Shown: positions 1 to 9,213 of the stretch, piece by piece
Layout: the number at the start of each line of letters is the position of its first letter
Numbering within the stretch: position 1 is the first letter of the stretch
Assembly (NCBI RefSeq): GCF_024138675.1
Contig: NZ_CP090959.1
Span: 1,705,501 to 1,769,500, forward strand
Length of the DNA: 64,000 nucleotides
Origin: Simiduia sp. 21SJ11W-1
GTDB lineage: Bacteria > Pseudomonadota > Gammaproteobacteria > Pseudomonadales > Cellvibrionaceae
Reading direction: 5' to 3'
The notes under the pieces: model-generated
What the model was told of the DNA's origin: nothing
The model's input: only the letters and a program-made list of their open reading frames with translations
Databases searched by the model: none
Translations under genes and position numbers: made by a program

Positions 1-570
1 GTAAAAGGCAACGTCGTAGCCGTCGGCGCGCGCTTGCCTGATTTGCGCGGCCAATGCCTCGCAATCCGGGCCTTCGTTATCCATTTCTACCGAATAGATG
101 CGCGCCTTTTGGTAGAGGCTGGCCCGCGCAAGGAAGCCCGCGTAGGTGGGGGCATCGGTGATGTAGGCCACTTTGTTGCCCGAGCGCTCAAACAGTGAAC
201 ACAATAAATTGATACCGCCGGTGGAACCAACGGTGGGAATCAGGTGTTCGGGCGCTAAATCTGCCTTGAAGTCTGCCCCGTATATGTTGGCGAACAACTC
301 ACGGGTGCGCAGTGCGCCTTGGGTATCTGTGTAGCCGTAAAGCGGCTGCAAAACCGCTTTGGTGCCCGTGGTTTGCCCGAGGTGCGCGTAGTAGGCATCT
401 TTGTGGGCCAAAAACGCCGTAGGGTCTGTAACCTCGGGGTGCGGGTAGCCAGCGCCCAGGTGGTGTAGGGCCAGGCCCTTGGATTTGGCAATTTGCGCAA
501 GCTTCGGCAGGGCGGCGGCCATTTCGCGGGTTACGCTCACGGGAGCTTGGGTGAGTTGGGTTGCATGCAT
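1..570 (-). CDS. PLP-dependent aminotransferase, class I/II fold (C-terminus cut by window edge)
   Basis: An open frame of 190 codons runs leftwards from ATG at 570 and leaves the window without a stop, so only the N-terminal part is visible. The protein has GAGYPHPE near residue 40, a G-Y-T-D-T-Q-G-A-L-R-T-R segment near 100, and VGSTGGINLLCSLF followed by DAPTYAGFLARA. This is the usual order in class I/II aminotransferases of the LysN/MocR-like type: substrate loop, then the cofactor-phosphate region. The PLP lysine lies beyond the edge. Substrate cannot be decided; aromatic, 2-aminoadipate or another amino acid are all possible. It is transcribed divergently from uvrB. Confidence 0.8.
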   Translation of the reverse strand, partial: MHATQLTQAPVSVTREMAAALPKLAQIAKSKGLALHHLGAGYPHPEVTDPTAFLAHKDAYYAHLGQTTGTKAVLQPLYGYTDTQGALRTRELFANIYGADFKADLAPEHLIPTVGSTGGINLLCSLFERSGNKVAYITDAPTYAGFLARASLYQKARIYSVEMDNEGPDCEALAAQIRQARADGYDVAFY

Positions 571-699
571 GGTTTGGTCACTGACAGCGATAATAGTCTC
601 GCCATGATGCGTAATGGCGCTTGAAATCTCAAGAGAGCGGTCGCTGGTAGTGCTTTGCTTTGTTAAACTTTTGCGCCTGGTGCCCCTCTGGAATTTGCT

Positions 700-2688
700 A
701 TGAAGCCTTTTGTTGTAAACAGTAAGTTTGAGCCCGCTGGCGATCAGCCCACGGCCATAGCAGGCCTTGTGAAGGGGCTAGAGGCAGGCCTTGCGCACCA
801 AACGCTGCTGGGTGTTACAGGATCGGGTAAAACCTTCACCATCGCCAATGTGATTGCCCAGATGCAGCGCCCCACCATGGTCATGGCACCCAACAAAACC
901 CTGGCTGCGCAGTTATACGGTGAATTCAAGGAATTCTTTCCGGAAAACGCAGTGGAGTATTTCGTGTCTTACTACGATTACTACCAGCCGGAAGCCTATG
1001 TGCCGTCGTCAGATACGTTTATTGAAAAAGACGCCTCGATAAACGAGCACATAGAGCAGATGCGTCTATCTGCCACTAAAGCGCTTATGGAGCGCAAAGA
1101 CGCCATTGTAGTGGCGACGGTTTCCGCGATTTACGGCCTGGGTGACCCAGAGGCCTACCTGAAAATGGTGATCCATCTGGTGCGCGGTGATCGGGTAGAT
1201 CAGCGCACCTTGCTGCGCCGCTTGGCGGAGTTGCAATACACCCGCAATGACATGGATTTTCACCGTGCTACCTATCGCGTGCGCGGTGAAATAATTGATA
1301 TCTACCCGGCAGATTCCGATGCCGATGCCGTGCGCGTTGAATTGTTCGACGATGAAATTGAACAAATCACATTGTTTGACCCGCTCACCGGTGCCCCTAT
1401 TCGCAAGGTAGCACGCTTCACTGTTTACCCCAAGTCTCACTATGTGACGCCCCGCGAGCGCATTTTGGAGGCAGTTGAACAAATTAAAGTGGATTTGGCC
1501 GAGCGGCTTCTGCATTTGCGCGCCACCAATCAACTGGTTGCCGCCGAGCGTCTGGAGCAGCGCACCCGTTACGATATAGAAATGATGGTGGAGCTGGGCT
1601 ACTGCAACGGCATTGAAAACTATTCCCGCTATTTGTCTGGCCGCGAGCCCGGGGCTGCGCCGCCCACACTGTTTGATTACCTGCCGCCCGATGCCTTGCT
1701 GGTGATTGATGAATCCCACGTGGGCATTCCGCAAATCGGTGGTATGTACCGCGGTGATCGCTCGCGCAAGGAAACTCTGGTGGAATACGGGTTTCGCTTG
1801 CCCTCGGCACTAGATAACCGCCCCATGCGCTTTGATGAATGGGAGCGGCTGGCACCGCAGATGATTTTTGTATCGGCCACCCCTGGCGATTATGAAAAAG
1901 AACACGCAGGCCAAGTGGTAGAGCAGGTGGTGCGTCCCACGGGGCTTGTTGACCCGCAAGTGGAGGTGCGGCCCGCGCAAACCCAGGTGGATGATGCGCT
2001 GTCTGAAATTCGTGCGCGCGTGAATGTGGATGAGCGGGTGTTAATAACCGTGCTCACCAAACGCATGGCGGAAGACTTGACCGAATACTTGGCCGAACAT
2101 GGCGTGCGTGTGCGCTATTTGCACTCGGATATCGACACCGTAGAGCGCGTTGAAATTATTCGCGATTTACGGCTGGGCGAATTTGATGTGCTGGTGGGCA
2201 TTAACCTTTTGCGCGAAGGCCTGGATATGCCAGAGGTATCACTGGTGATGATTATGGATGCCGACAAAGAAGGTTTTCTGCGCTCCGAGCGCTCGCTTAT
2301 TCAAACCATTGGCCGGGCAGCGCGTAACCTGAACGGCAAGGCGATTTTGTATGCCGATAAAATCACGGGCTCTATGGAGCGCGCGATGGGTGAAACCGAG
2401 CGCCGCCGCAACAAGCAGCTGGAGCACAACGAAGCCCATGGTATTACCCCTAAAGGCGTTAAGAAATCTGTTGCCGATATTCTTGAGGCAGGGCAGGCGC
2501 CGGGCAAAAAACGCCAGAAGGGTGCAGGGCGTAAGGGCAGGTACGAGGTGGAAGTGCCCGAAGGTGATGTGTGGTCGCAAATTGCGGCGCTTGAAACAAA
2601 GATGTTCCAGCATGCCAAAGATCTGGAGTTTGAACAGGCCGCCCAAGTGCGTGATGAAATCAGCAAATTAAAACAGAAGGCCGTGTGA
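700..2688 (+). CDS. uvrB: UvrABC system protein B (excinuclease subunit)
   Basis: DNA-damage recognition and helicase-like subunit of nucleotide excision repair, which loads onto DNA with UvrA and recruits UvrC. The 662-aa protein is full length. It shows Walker A GVTGSGKT (residues 39-46), the beta-hairpin region [10 protein letters not shown] (about 91-100) that is inserted between strands, the DESH motif near 337, helicase motifs including QTIGRAARN, and a C-terminal UVR domain (about 625-660) that contacts UvrC. ATG at 700 matches the family N-terminus, though the ribosome site is weak. I could not find a CTGT-N8-ACAG SOS box in the 129 bases upstream, so LexA control is not supported by sequence here. 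Confidence 0.97.
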   Translation: MKPFVVNSKFEPAGDQPTAIAGLVKGLEAGLAHQTLLGVTGSGKTFTIANVIAQMQRPTMVMAPNKTLAAQLYGEFKEFFPENAVEYFVSYYDYYQPEAYVPSSDTFIEKDASINEHIEQMRLSATKALMERKDAIVVATVSAIYGLGDPEAYLKMVIHLVRGDRVDQRTLLRRLAELQYTRNDMDFHRATYRVRGEIIDIYPADSDADAVRVELFDDEIEQITLFDPLTGAPIRKVARFTVYPKSHYVTPRERILEAVEQIKVDLAERLLHLRATNQLVAAERLEQRTRYDIEMMVELGYCNGIENYSRYLSGREPGAAPPTLFDYLPPDALLVIDESHVGIPQIGGMYRGDRSRKETLVEYGFRLPSALDNRPMRFDEWERLAPQMIFVSATPGDYEKEHAGQVVEQVVRPTGLVDPQVEVRPAQTQVDDALSEIRARVNVDERVLITVLTKRMAEDLTEYLAEHGVRVRYLHSDIDTVERVEIIRDLRLGEFDVLVGINLLREGLDMPEVSLVMIMDADKEGFLRSERSLIQTIGRAARNLNGKAILYADKITGSMERAMGETERRRNKQLEHNEAHGITPKGVKKSVADILEAGQAPGKKRQKGAGRKGRYEVEVPEGDVWSQIAALETKMFQHAKDLEFEQAAQVRDEISKLKQKAV

Positions 2689-2780
2689 TAAGCGCTTGAA
2701 ATACCCGGCCGGTGCCGATGAGGCATTGGCCAGGTTGTTCGTGCTACATTGGCATGGCTTAGAAAAGCCTGCCTCTATAC

Positions 2781-5186
2781 TCAGTAGTTGAGCTCTACCA
2801 CTACCCTAAAGCCCACATCGCTGTAGCGCTTACCCGCAAAGCGGCCCTCGCGGTAATAGTTTGTGATTTCCGAGGCGGAGTCTTTCATGGAGCCGCCGCG
2901 CACTGTGCGCTTGTTGCAGTCTGACGTGATTACAGCAGAGCCATCGCGCGGTGCGGAAACGAAGTGGTTCTGGAAGCAATCTTCCACCCATTCGGCCACG
3001 TTGCCGGCGGTATCGAATACACCGTAAGGGTTGGCAGAGTAGGTGCCCACCGGCGCTGTTTTGGTGATGAACAGGCCTGCAAAATCGCTGTCGCAGCGCG
3101 AGCGACAATTGGCTTTGCCCTTGGCGTCGCCCTCCCACCAGTAATCACCGGTGGTGCCGGCGCGGGCAACGTACTCCCACTCGGCCTCGGTGGGCAGCCG
3201 GTAGCGTTTACCGGTGGTTTTAGACAGCCAGGCAACGTAGTTTTGCGCCTCTTCCCAGCTCACATTGATGGCCGGGCGCGCGCCGCGGCCCCAGCGGTTG
3301 TCATCTAACTGGCCCAGGCTTTCGGCCTTCAGGTATTTATCAAAATCCGCGAAGGTAATTTCAAAGCGGCTAATGGCAAAGGCTTCGCTAATGGTTACGC
3401 TGCGAATGGGCATAGTGGTGCTGCTGTTTTTATCGCCCATGTCAAAGCGGCCGGGGCCGATGATGACCATCTCCGGCCCCAGTTCGCCACTGGCCAAATC
3501 ATTTTTGAAAATACTGCCAGGCTGAATGACCTTTTTTAGTTTTACGGTGTGTTCTAACTGCGCGTTGTCGATTTGCACCCACTCTTCATAGCCGTGGTAG
3601 CCCTTGGCGGTAACCTCAACGCGGTAGCGGCCGGCGGGTAGCTCTATGCCGTGGCGGTAGCGGTCTCTGATGTTCAAAATGCGAATGCGTGCATCCTCCG
3701 GGTCTGCAGTCACCGTAAGTGCATAGGTGGGTGGCGGCGGTGCGGGTGTTTCCTCGGGTTCAGGCTCGGGCAGTGCAACGTCGATAGCTGCCTCTTCTGG
3801 CGGGGCATCTGTACTCTGTTGGGTCACGGTTGCTGCGGGCGCAGGGCTGGCTACAGCGGCTTCTGGCGTGGGCTCGGGGGTAGGGCTTCTGAGTATAGGT
3901 TGTGGCGACTCAGTGGCAGCCACAGGCAACACCGTTTGGGCTTTTTCATCCACCAGCGCTGCGCTAAATTGCGCGGCATTGTATAGCCAGTAGGGGTAGC
4001 TATGTTCGCCCGGCAAATCAAAGCGCGCCAGTGCCACAGAAAAGGTAAACCACAGGGTGCCCACCACCGCAGAAATAGACAGCACCCGGGCCAGGCTGAA
4101 CTTCGGGCGCCCGGCGGCTTGATAGAAAGCCGCTTTTTGAATGCGCGTAGACACCACGGTGGAGCGGTCGTTTTCGCTCGTGTCGGGCGTGGTGGTTACC
4201 TCGGTAATGGTGATGTTGGGGCGCCGGTAAAAGCCCCGCTTGGGTGACCAGCGCCAGCTGTATACCTCTTGGGCGATGGCTTTTATCTGGGCTGCAATGG
4301 CCACATAACTTGTGAGTACCAGTGCTTTAAAGAGCGTGGCAATATGCATGGCCGAAGGCTCGGTATTCGACATATACCTGGGCCGGCTGCCACTTAAGGT
4401 GGCATCTAGCTCTTCAATGGCAATCGCAATTTCCCGCCCGCGTTGGAAGCGGTCATCGGGATCTTTGGCGAGCAATTTATTAAGCAGTTTCTGGTACAGT
4501 GAATATTGTGGCGGCAGCCGCGGAATAGGGGCGGTAAGGTGCTTGATGGCAATGGCTACCGCTTCATCTGCCTTAAACGGTACAGAGCCTGTAAGCATTT
4601 CATAAAACACAATGCCCAGGCTGTAAATATCCGATCGCCCGTCAATACTTTTGCCGCGAGCCTGCTCTGGGCTCATGTAATGGGGTGTGCCCACTACCAT
4701 GCCCGCGTTGGTCATTTGCGATGAGCTGCTGACGGTTTTTGCCACGCCAAAATCTGATAGCACCGCCGAGTTGTTTTCGCGAAACAAAATGTTTTCAGGC
4801 TTGATGTCGCGGTGGATGTAACCCTTTTCGTGCGCTAGATCCAGGGCCAGGGCCATTTCGCGCATGATGCGCAGAATTTCAGCGGTGCTGAGGCCTGTGG
4901 CCATTTTGTCGTGCACTGAACCACCGGGCAGGTAGTCCATGGCGATGTAGTTCAGGTTTTTATAGCGGCCAATATCGTAAATAGAAACAATGTTGGGGTG
5001 CGAGAGCTGGCCAACAATGTTGGCCTCGCGCTGAAAACGCTCGCTGAAAATCGGATCGGCATTGAGCGCAGGCGACATAACCTTCAGCGCCACCTCGCGC
5101 CCAACACTCAGCTGAATGGCAAGATAGACGGTAGACATGCCGCCTTGATTGATCTTGCGAATAATTCGGTAACCGGGAATTTGCAT
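2781..5186 (-). CDS. Membrane Ser/Thr protein kinase with PEGA and SUMF1/FGE-like C-terminal domains
   Basis: 801 aa. Residues 5-265 are a complete Hanks-type kinase: glycine loop NQGGMSTVY (13-21), ATP lysine K35, HRDIKPEN (125-132, an RD kinase), DFG (145-147), and GTPHYMSPE closing the activation loop. A membrane segment lies at about 364-388, and a second hydrophobic stretch near 283-300 is uncertain. A Pro/Glu/Ala-rich linker (about 425-487), a PEGA domain (about 488-550) and a formylglycine-generating-enzyme-like fold (about 570-800, with RLPTEAEWEY and GNVAEWVED) follow, presumably in the periplasm. The catalytic cysteine pair of true FGE is not present in the RGGS region (763-766), so a sensing or binding role is inferred. 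C694, C698, C737 and C757 could form disulfides. The gene lies 6 nt downstream of the PP2C gene, suggesting one operon. Confidence 0.9.
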   Translation of the reverse strand: MQIPGYRIIRKINQGGMSTVYLAIQLSVGREVALKVMSPALNADPIFSERFQREANIVGQLSHPNIVSIYDIGRYKNLNYIAMDYLPGGSVHDKMATGLSTAEILRIMREMALALDLAHEKGYIHRDIKPENILFRENNSAVLSDFGVAKTVSSSSQMTNAGMVVGTPHYMSPEQARGKSIDGRSDIYSLGIVFYEMLTGSVPFKADEAVAIAIKHLTAPIPRLPPQYSLYQKLLNKLLAKDPDDRFQRGREIAIAIEELDATLSGSRPRYMSNTEPSAMHIATLFKALVLTSYVAIAAQIKAIAQEVYSWRWSPKRGFYRRPNITITEVTTTPDTSENDRSTVVSTRIQKAAFYQAAGRPKFSLARVLSISAVVGTLWFTFSVALARFDLPGEHSYPYWLYNAAQFSAALVDEKAQTVLPVAATESPQPILRSPTPEPTPEAAVASPAPAATVTQQSTDAPPEEAAIDVALPEPEPEETPAPPPPTYALTVTADPEDARIRILNIRDRYRHGIELPAGRYRVEVTAKGYHGYEEWVQIDNAQLEHTVKLKKVIQPGSIFKNDLASGELGPEMVIIGPGRFDMGDKNSSTTMPIRSVTISEAFAISRFEITFADFDKYLKAESLGQLDDNRWGRGARPAINVSWEEAQNYVAWLSKTTGKRYRLPTEAEWEYVARAGTTGDYWWEGDAKGKANCRSRCDSDFAGLFITKTAPVGTYSANPYGVFDTAGNVAEWVEDCFQNHFVSAPRDGSAVITSDCNKRTVRGGSMKDSASEITNYYREGRFAGKRYSDVGFRVVVELNY

Positions 5187-5192
5187 ATTGTT

Positions 5193-6044
5193 TTAGCCAA
5201 GCAACCAATAGCAAAGCAGCCCAAACGATGCGAGTGCGAGGCTGTAGAGTGAGAAATCGAGACTGGAATTCCCTGTCAGTTCCGGCAGCCAATCCGTTAT
5301 GGCTGTGTAAAAGCGGCGTTTGGTGAGCGGCGATTCCACCACCTGGATGGTAATGTTGTCGTTGCCGCCGCTGTCGAGTGCGGCCTGTAATAATTTGGAG
5401 ACGGCGTCTTTCGGTGAGCGGCATTCGCACAGCAAACGGGCCAGTGCTTCATCGTCCAACTCATCGGTCAGGCCATCGGAGCACAGCAATATCCACTGAT
5501 CTTTTTCCCACACGCCGTGTACTTGATCTACACGCACATTTTTAAGCTCTTGCGAGCCCAGGCATTGGGTGATGACATTGCGATCTGGGTGCTGGTCTTT
5601 ATCAGCAGCGCTGATGGCACCGGTATCTACCAGCATTTGCACGTAGGAGTGATCGAGCGTGAGTTGCTCCAGGCTGCCGCCGTCTGGTTTGAAGGTCCAG
5701 AGGTAGGCGCGACTGTCGCCCACCCAGGCCACTTCATAATCTGATTGTTTGCTTTTAAGGGCTACCACGGTGCTGCCCATGCCCGGCGCGCCTACACCGT
5801 CTTTGGCGGCTTGTAATATAGCTTTGTGGGAGTTTTCAATGGCAACACTGAGGTTAACTTGTTGTTTCACCTGTTGCTTGATGCAATCGCGCACTATGGC
5901 ACTGGCAACTTCACCGGCTTCGTGGCCACCCATACCGTCTGCCACTACCCAAACGCCAACATCGGGGCCTGCGAAGTAGGTGTCCTCGTTGTTGTCACGC
6001 GTGAGGCCTTTATCAGTGGCTGCGCTGTAATTGAGTGGTGGCAT
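5193..6044 (-). CDS. PP2C-family Ser/Thr phosphatase, membrane-tethered
   Basis: 283-aa metal-dependent protein phosphatase (Stp1/PrpC type). Motifs visible in order are DNNED (17-21), VADGMGGHEAGEVAS (35-49), GDSRAYL and CSDGLTDEL, which supply the aspartates that bind the two metal ions. A hydrophobic C-terminus (about 264-282, ending YWLLG) probably anchors it in the inner membrane with the catalytic domain cytoplasmic. It is the first gene of a two-gene unit with the kinase, and an FHA protein starts divergently 390 nt away. The expected role is to reverse phosphorylation by the neighbouring kinase; the pairing is inferred from context. Confidence 0.93.
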   Translation of the reverse strand: MPPLNYSAATDKGLTRDNNEDTYFAGPDVGVWVVADGMGGHEAGEVASAIVRDCIKQQVKQQVNLSVAIENSHKAILQAAKDGVGAPGMGSTVVALKSKQSDYEVAWVGDSRAYLWTFKPDGGSLEQLTLDHSYVQMLVDTGAISAADKDQHPDRNVITQCLGSQELKNVRVDQVHGVWEKDQWILLCSDGLTDELDDEALARLLCECRSPKDAVSKLLQAALDSGGNDNITIQVVESPLTKRRFYTAITDWLPELTGNSSLDFSLYSLALASFGLLCYWLLG

Positions 6045-6434
6045 TTGCCGTCCTGCTCGCTGGAATCATCTTATTAGGTATGTGCCGAACGCTCATTGGC
6101 TAAGGGCGGCTGGTGCTGAGCCATGTGGCTTGCAGGCTTTGCCCGGGGCCGATCTTTTACCGCTGCTTCTGCTGCTTGCGAAGCCAGCTTGCGCGGTATT
6201 GATGACGCAGGGTAAAGGCATTGCAACAATCGGGCATTCGCATCATACAAATTCTGCAGATTGCCTGCCTATAATTGCGCCACAAACCAGACACGCTCCA
6301 CAGTTTACCTACTAAATGTAAACGGTAAAGCCATTTTTAGCTAACCTATTGAAAGACTTCGCTCTTTTGCGGCATTATCCCGCCAGAGCTGGGCTTTTCG
6401 TGGGGCCCATTAGTGCATTTTGGGGAACTCAAAT
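6045..6434. other. Divergent intergenic region between PP2C and FHA genes
   Basis: 390 bases with no convincing gene. It must hold promoters for both the phosphatase-kinase unit (leftward) and the FHA gene (rightward). A sigma70-like site for the FHA gene is listed separately. I found no tRNA, large repeat or riboswitch-like structure. Confidence 0.6.
6349..6378 (+). promoter_or_regulatory. Putative sigma70 promoter of the FHA gene
   Basis: TTGAAA at 6349-6354 (5 of 6 to consensus), an 18-nt spacer, then CATTAT at 6373-6378 (4 of 6). It lies about 57 nt before the proposed start codon. Assigned by eye. Confidence 0.4.
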
Positions 6435-7292
6435 ATGTTGAAACTCCGCTTTAAGAACAATAAGCATAATGCGGTGTGGCTGGTAGAGCCGAAGGTTACC
6501 ATCGGGCGTGATTCCAAAAACGACATGGTGGTTGATGACGCCAGTGTTGCCGAGCTGCACGCAGAGATACATGTCAATCATGAAGAGCTCACATTGCGGG
6601 TGTTAAATCCCGAGCAACCTGTGCGGGTTAATGAGAAAAGCATCAGCAAAGGTGCGCGCTTAAAGGTGAATGACGTGTTAACCCTTGGCAAGGTGCAGCT
6701 GCAGGTGGTGGATCCAAAACAGGAGCCCAAGGCCGTGCCCACTCTGGTACGCACCGAAACCACGGGTTGGTCTTTGAAAGCCAATCATGCAGCCCTTGCC
6801 AATAAAGTATTCAATATTGCGCCCAAAACCGTGGTGGGCCGGGCCAGCGACTGCGACATAGTGCTGGCGGCGGCCCATTTGTCGCGTCGGCATGCTGAAC
6901 TCACAGTGAAAGATGGCCTGTTGTATGTAAAGGATTTGGGGTCAGCCAATGGCACCTTCCTCAATGGCACACAGATTACCGAGGCCCGCGTTAAGCGAGG
7001 TGATGAGCTCCGTTTCGACACCCTGGGGTTTGGCGTGGTGGGCCCAACCGATGACATGGATAAAACCAGCATTCGCTCTATGCCCAAGCCAAAGCCACAG
7101 GCCGCAGCCCGCAAGGGCGGTGTGAAGCGGCCGCTGGAGCCTAATGTTGAGCAGGTTAAGGCGGCCATGGCCGCCCCTGAGGCGGAAGACGAGCAGCCGC
7201 GCGCCTCGGCGTTTACCGGCCTCAGTATTACCTTGCTGGTAATTGCCGGCATTGCCTATTGGGCTTGGCAGTCTGGTTATTTTGGCGGCTAG
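6435..7292 (+). CDS. Membrane protein with two FHA domains
   Basis: 285 aa from ATG at 6435, chosen because GGGGA (6422-6426) sits 8 nt upstream; an in-frame TTG at 6420 has no such site. The first FHA domain (about 5-85) contains IGRDSKNDMVV but has a less typical SVAELHAE core. The second (about 105-190) is canonical, with VGRASDCDIVL, LSRRHAEL and DLGSANGTFLNG, the residues that contact phosphothreonine. A basic/proline linker precedes one membrane segment (about 255-275) near the C-terminus. It faces the PP2C/kinase pair and is the natural candidate for a phosphothreonine reader of that kinase. That link is inferred from position. Confidence 0.88.
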   Translation: MLKLRFKNNKHNAVWLVEPKVTIGRDSKNDMVVDDASVAELHAEIHVNHEELTLRVLNPEQPVRVNEKSISKGARLKVNDVLTLGKVQLQVVDPKQEPKAVPTLVRTETTGWSLKANHAALANKVFNIAPKTVVGRASDCDIVLAAAHLSRRHAELTVKDGLLYVKDLGSANGTFLNGTQITEARVKRGDELRFDTLGFGVVGPTDDMDKTSIRSMPKPKPQAAARKGGVKRPLEPNVEQVKAAMAAPEAEDEQPRASAFTGLSITLLVIAGIAYWAWQSGYFGG

Positions 7293-7372
7293 TTCGCCTG
7301 CGCCCTGTAAATCGGGCGCGCTAGCGCCCTTGGCCAAAAGCGCCGCCACTGCAATTGGCCCATAGCGCACCT

Positions 7373-7403
7373 TGCCAAAGCGCCGGCTTCAGGCGCTTTG
7401 GCA
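7373..7403 (+). terminator. 12-bp perfect hairpin after the FHA gene
   Basis: TGCCAAAGCGCC (7373-7384) and GGCGCTTTGGCA (7392-7403) pair perfectly around a 7-nt loop. No T-run follows, so it may be a terminator of another type or an mRNA 3' end-stabilising structure. It lies 81 nt after the FHA stop codon. Confidence 0.45.
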
Positions 7404-7558
7404 TTCAAGCTTGCGTCGTTAAATCGATAGGCCGCCAAGGCCTGGTTAATTCGATTTAGCGATAAGCGCAAAGCCCTCAAGAACTATTCGTTGTTTAAGT
7501 TTTGATCACCTCGGCCGATACCCCCGTAATCTGGTTTATTCCCGGCAGGAGGTATTCA

Positions 7559-8659
7559 ATGTTGGCCCCAATTCAGCCCAATTCAGCGCAATTTTCCCCT
7601 GGCTCCCTAACCCCCGATACCTCCCGTGCCCGTCAATCAAGCAGCCTGAGCACACCTGCGCTGCAAGGCGCCAGCAGAAGTGAGCCAGTAGCAGCCACGC
7701 GCGAGCAGGGCATCACCCCTGATCGCGCTGCCGGTACCATCTTGTTGTTTATTGAAAACCGCCTGCAGGCAGACGCCGCGGCAGGCATGAGCACCGAAGA
7801 TCTGCAAAGCCGCTTGGACGCGGGCCTAGAGGGCTTTTTGAAGGGTTTCAATGAAGCCAAAACCATACTCTCTGAAGCAGGGTTGCTGTCTGATGAGCTG
7901 ATGGCCTCCATTGGTGCCACCTACGACAAAGTGCTCGCTGGCCTTGCCAATATGGCTGAGGAGCTGGGGCTCGATGATAGCGCAATAAAGGCCGCCCAAA
8001 CCCCTGCCGCTGAAGAGCCCCCCGTACTTGATGCCCCCGATGCAGTAACGGCGCCGGTGGCAGATATCAAGGGCCTGGTAAAAGCCAGCCGTGCCTTTGA
8101 TTTCAGTGTTACCACCCAAGAGGGCGACAAGGTGCAAATCAGTGCCTCAAGCTTTTTCAAAGCGAACTACGCCGCCAACGGTAATGGCGCGAGCGCAAGC
8201 CTGCGCCAGGGCGAAAGTTTCCAGCTGAAAATCCAAGGCGATTTGAATGAGGATGAATTGGCGGCCATTAATGATTTGTTGGGGCAGGTGAATGACTTGG
8301 CCGACCAGTTTTATGGCGGCGATTTACAAGCCGCCTTTGAATCTGCCCTAGCATTGGATTTTGATGCCAATGAAATTGCAGGTTTTGCACTGGATTTACA
8401 GCAAACCCAAGTGCAAAAAGTAAGAACAACCTATGGCCAGCCGGCTCAGGCTTCGCCCTTCCAGCCTTTAGGCCCAATGGCCGATCAGGTACAAGCGGCG
8501 CTGGAATCAGCTCGCCAGTTCATGGAGCCTGCCAACCTGTTGTTGAATATACTGGATAAAATGAGTGGCGTGCACCCAGAGTCAGGGCAGGCAGATGCCG
8601 GTGTGCACAAGCTATTTTCAGACACTGTAGGGGCCATGGCTGATAAGTTGGCAGCCTAA
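7559..8659 (+). CDS. DUF5610-like protein of unknown function
   Basis: 366 aa from ATG at 7559, selected by a strong AGGAGG (7547-7552) six bases upstream. The longer reading from 7502 lacks one. The N-terminal 55 residues are Ser/Pro/Gln-rich and low in complexity. A helical block then follows (about 55-135) with RAAGTILLFIENRLQ, a GMSTEDLQSRL-type turn and GFLKGFNEA, which resembles DUF5610 as I remember it. The middle (about 145-205) is acidic and Ala/Pro-rich; the C-terminal half is acidic, helical and rich in Gln/Ala/Asp. There is no signal peptide or membrane segment. It stands alone, with hairpins on both sides, so context gives no function. Confidence 0.75.
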   Translation: MLAPIQPNSAQFSPGSLTPDTSRARQSSSLSTPALQGASRSEPVAATREQGITPDRAAGTILLFIENRLQADAAAGMSTEDLQSRLDAGLEGFLKGFNEAKTILSEAGLLSDELMASIGATYDKVLAGLANMAEELGLDDSAIKAAQTPAAEEPPVLDAPDAVTAPVADIKGLVKASRAFDFSVTTQEGDKVQISASSFFKANYAANGNGASASLRQGESFQLKIQGDLNEDELAAINDLLGQVNDLADQFYGGDLQAAFESALALDFDANEIAGFALDLQQTQVQKVRTTYGQPAQASPFQPLGPMADQVQAALESARQFMEPANLLLNILDKMSGVHPESGQADAGVHKLFSDTVGAMADKLAA

Positions 8660-8704
8660 GGTCAAGATGCACTGCGGTAAACCTTGGCGAGGTTGGTTGT
8701 TTCA

Positions 8705-8728
8705 CTCACCGCAAGCGTTGGCGGTGAG
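8705..8728 (+). terminator. Hairpin after the DUF5610-like gene
   Basis: CTCACCGC (8705-8712) pairs with GCGGTGAG (8721-8728) around an 8-nt loop, 46 nt past the stop codon. There is no T-run, so the terminator assignment is weak. Confidence 0.35.
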
Positions 8729-8880
8729 CCTGGTTAATCATTGTTGCAACCGGTACCGGAGCGCCCAAGCAGTTGTTATACGTTTATCTAGTTGTTTGTG
8801 CGGCTGTGGGGTTTTAGCCACCGTTCAGGTATGATTGCGCTCGCCTCAGGTTAGCGGCCGCTTGTGGCGGTTTTGGAAAA

Positions 8881-9213
8881 ATGTCTAACCGTCGGCGCTT
8901 TTCATTTAATATTTTGCCTGCTGCTATGACTCACCCTGTATCGCCTCAAAAACACCTGCTAACTGTTACCTTGCTGGGCACAGAGGGTTGCCATCTGTGT
9001 GATGACGCCGAGGCATTAGTGCATCAGGTACTGCAAGCCAGAGGTGTGCCTTACCGGTTGGATCACCGCGACATAGCCGATAGCAATGAGGGTATAGAGC
9101 AATACGGATTGCGCATTCCGGTGCTTGTCAATCAGGGGCGAGAGCTGGACTGGCCATTTAGCGCGGAGCAACTGGCTGTGTTTATCTCTGATCAGGTTGT
9201 GCCTGGTCCCTAG
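8881..9213 (+). CDS. Glutaredoxin-like protein (DUF836 type)
   Basis: 110 aa from the first ATG. An internal ATG at 8926 would give a 95-aa protein closer to the usual family length, so the start is uncertain. The core reads TLLGTEGCHLCDDAEAL, placing a CxxC redox pair at the start of the first helix, then a thioredoxin-fold strand-helix pattern and a RIPVLV cis-proline segment, followed by a short tail. This is the architecture of small glutaredoxin-like proteins assigned to DUF836. Substrate is unknown. It ends 4 nt inside the convergent EAL-HDOD gene, so the two stop regions overlap. Confidence 0.8.
   Translation: MSNRRRFSFNILPAAMTHPVSPQKHLLTVTLLGTEGCHLCDDAEALVHQVLQARGVPYRLDHRDIADSNEGIEQYGLRIPVLVNQGRELDWPFSAEQLAVFISDQVVPGP

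Noticed and set aside
571-699. An SOS box for uvrB
   Set aside because: I searched by eye for CTGT-N8-ACAG and found no match; E. coli-type control of uvrB is therefore not claimed.
1066-1734. A 222-aa open frame antisense to uvrB
   Set aside because: It is wholly inside uvrB with no motif; an effect of codon bias on the opposite strand.
3400-4300. Several short rightward frames inside the kinase gene
   Set aside because: All lie opposite the kinase's transmembrane, Pro/Glu-rich linker, PEGA or FGE-like coding sequence and show only composition-driven residues.
2781-7292. A type VI secretion-linked phosphorylation pathway
   Set aside because: Kinase, PP2C and FHA genes accompany T6SS in some genomes, but no tss or hcp/vgrG gene is in the window.
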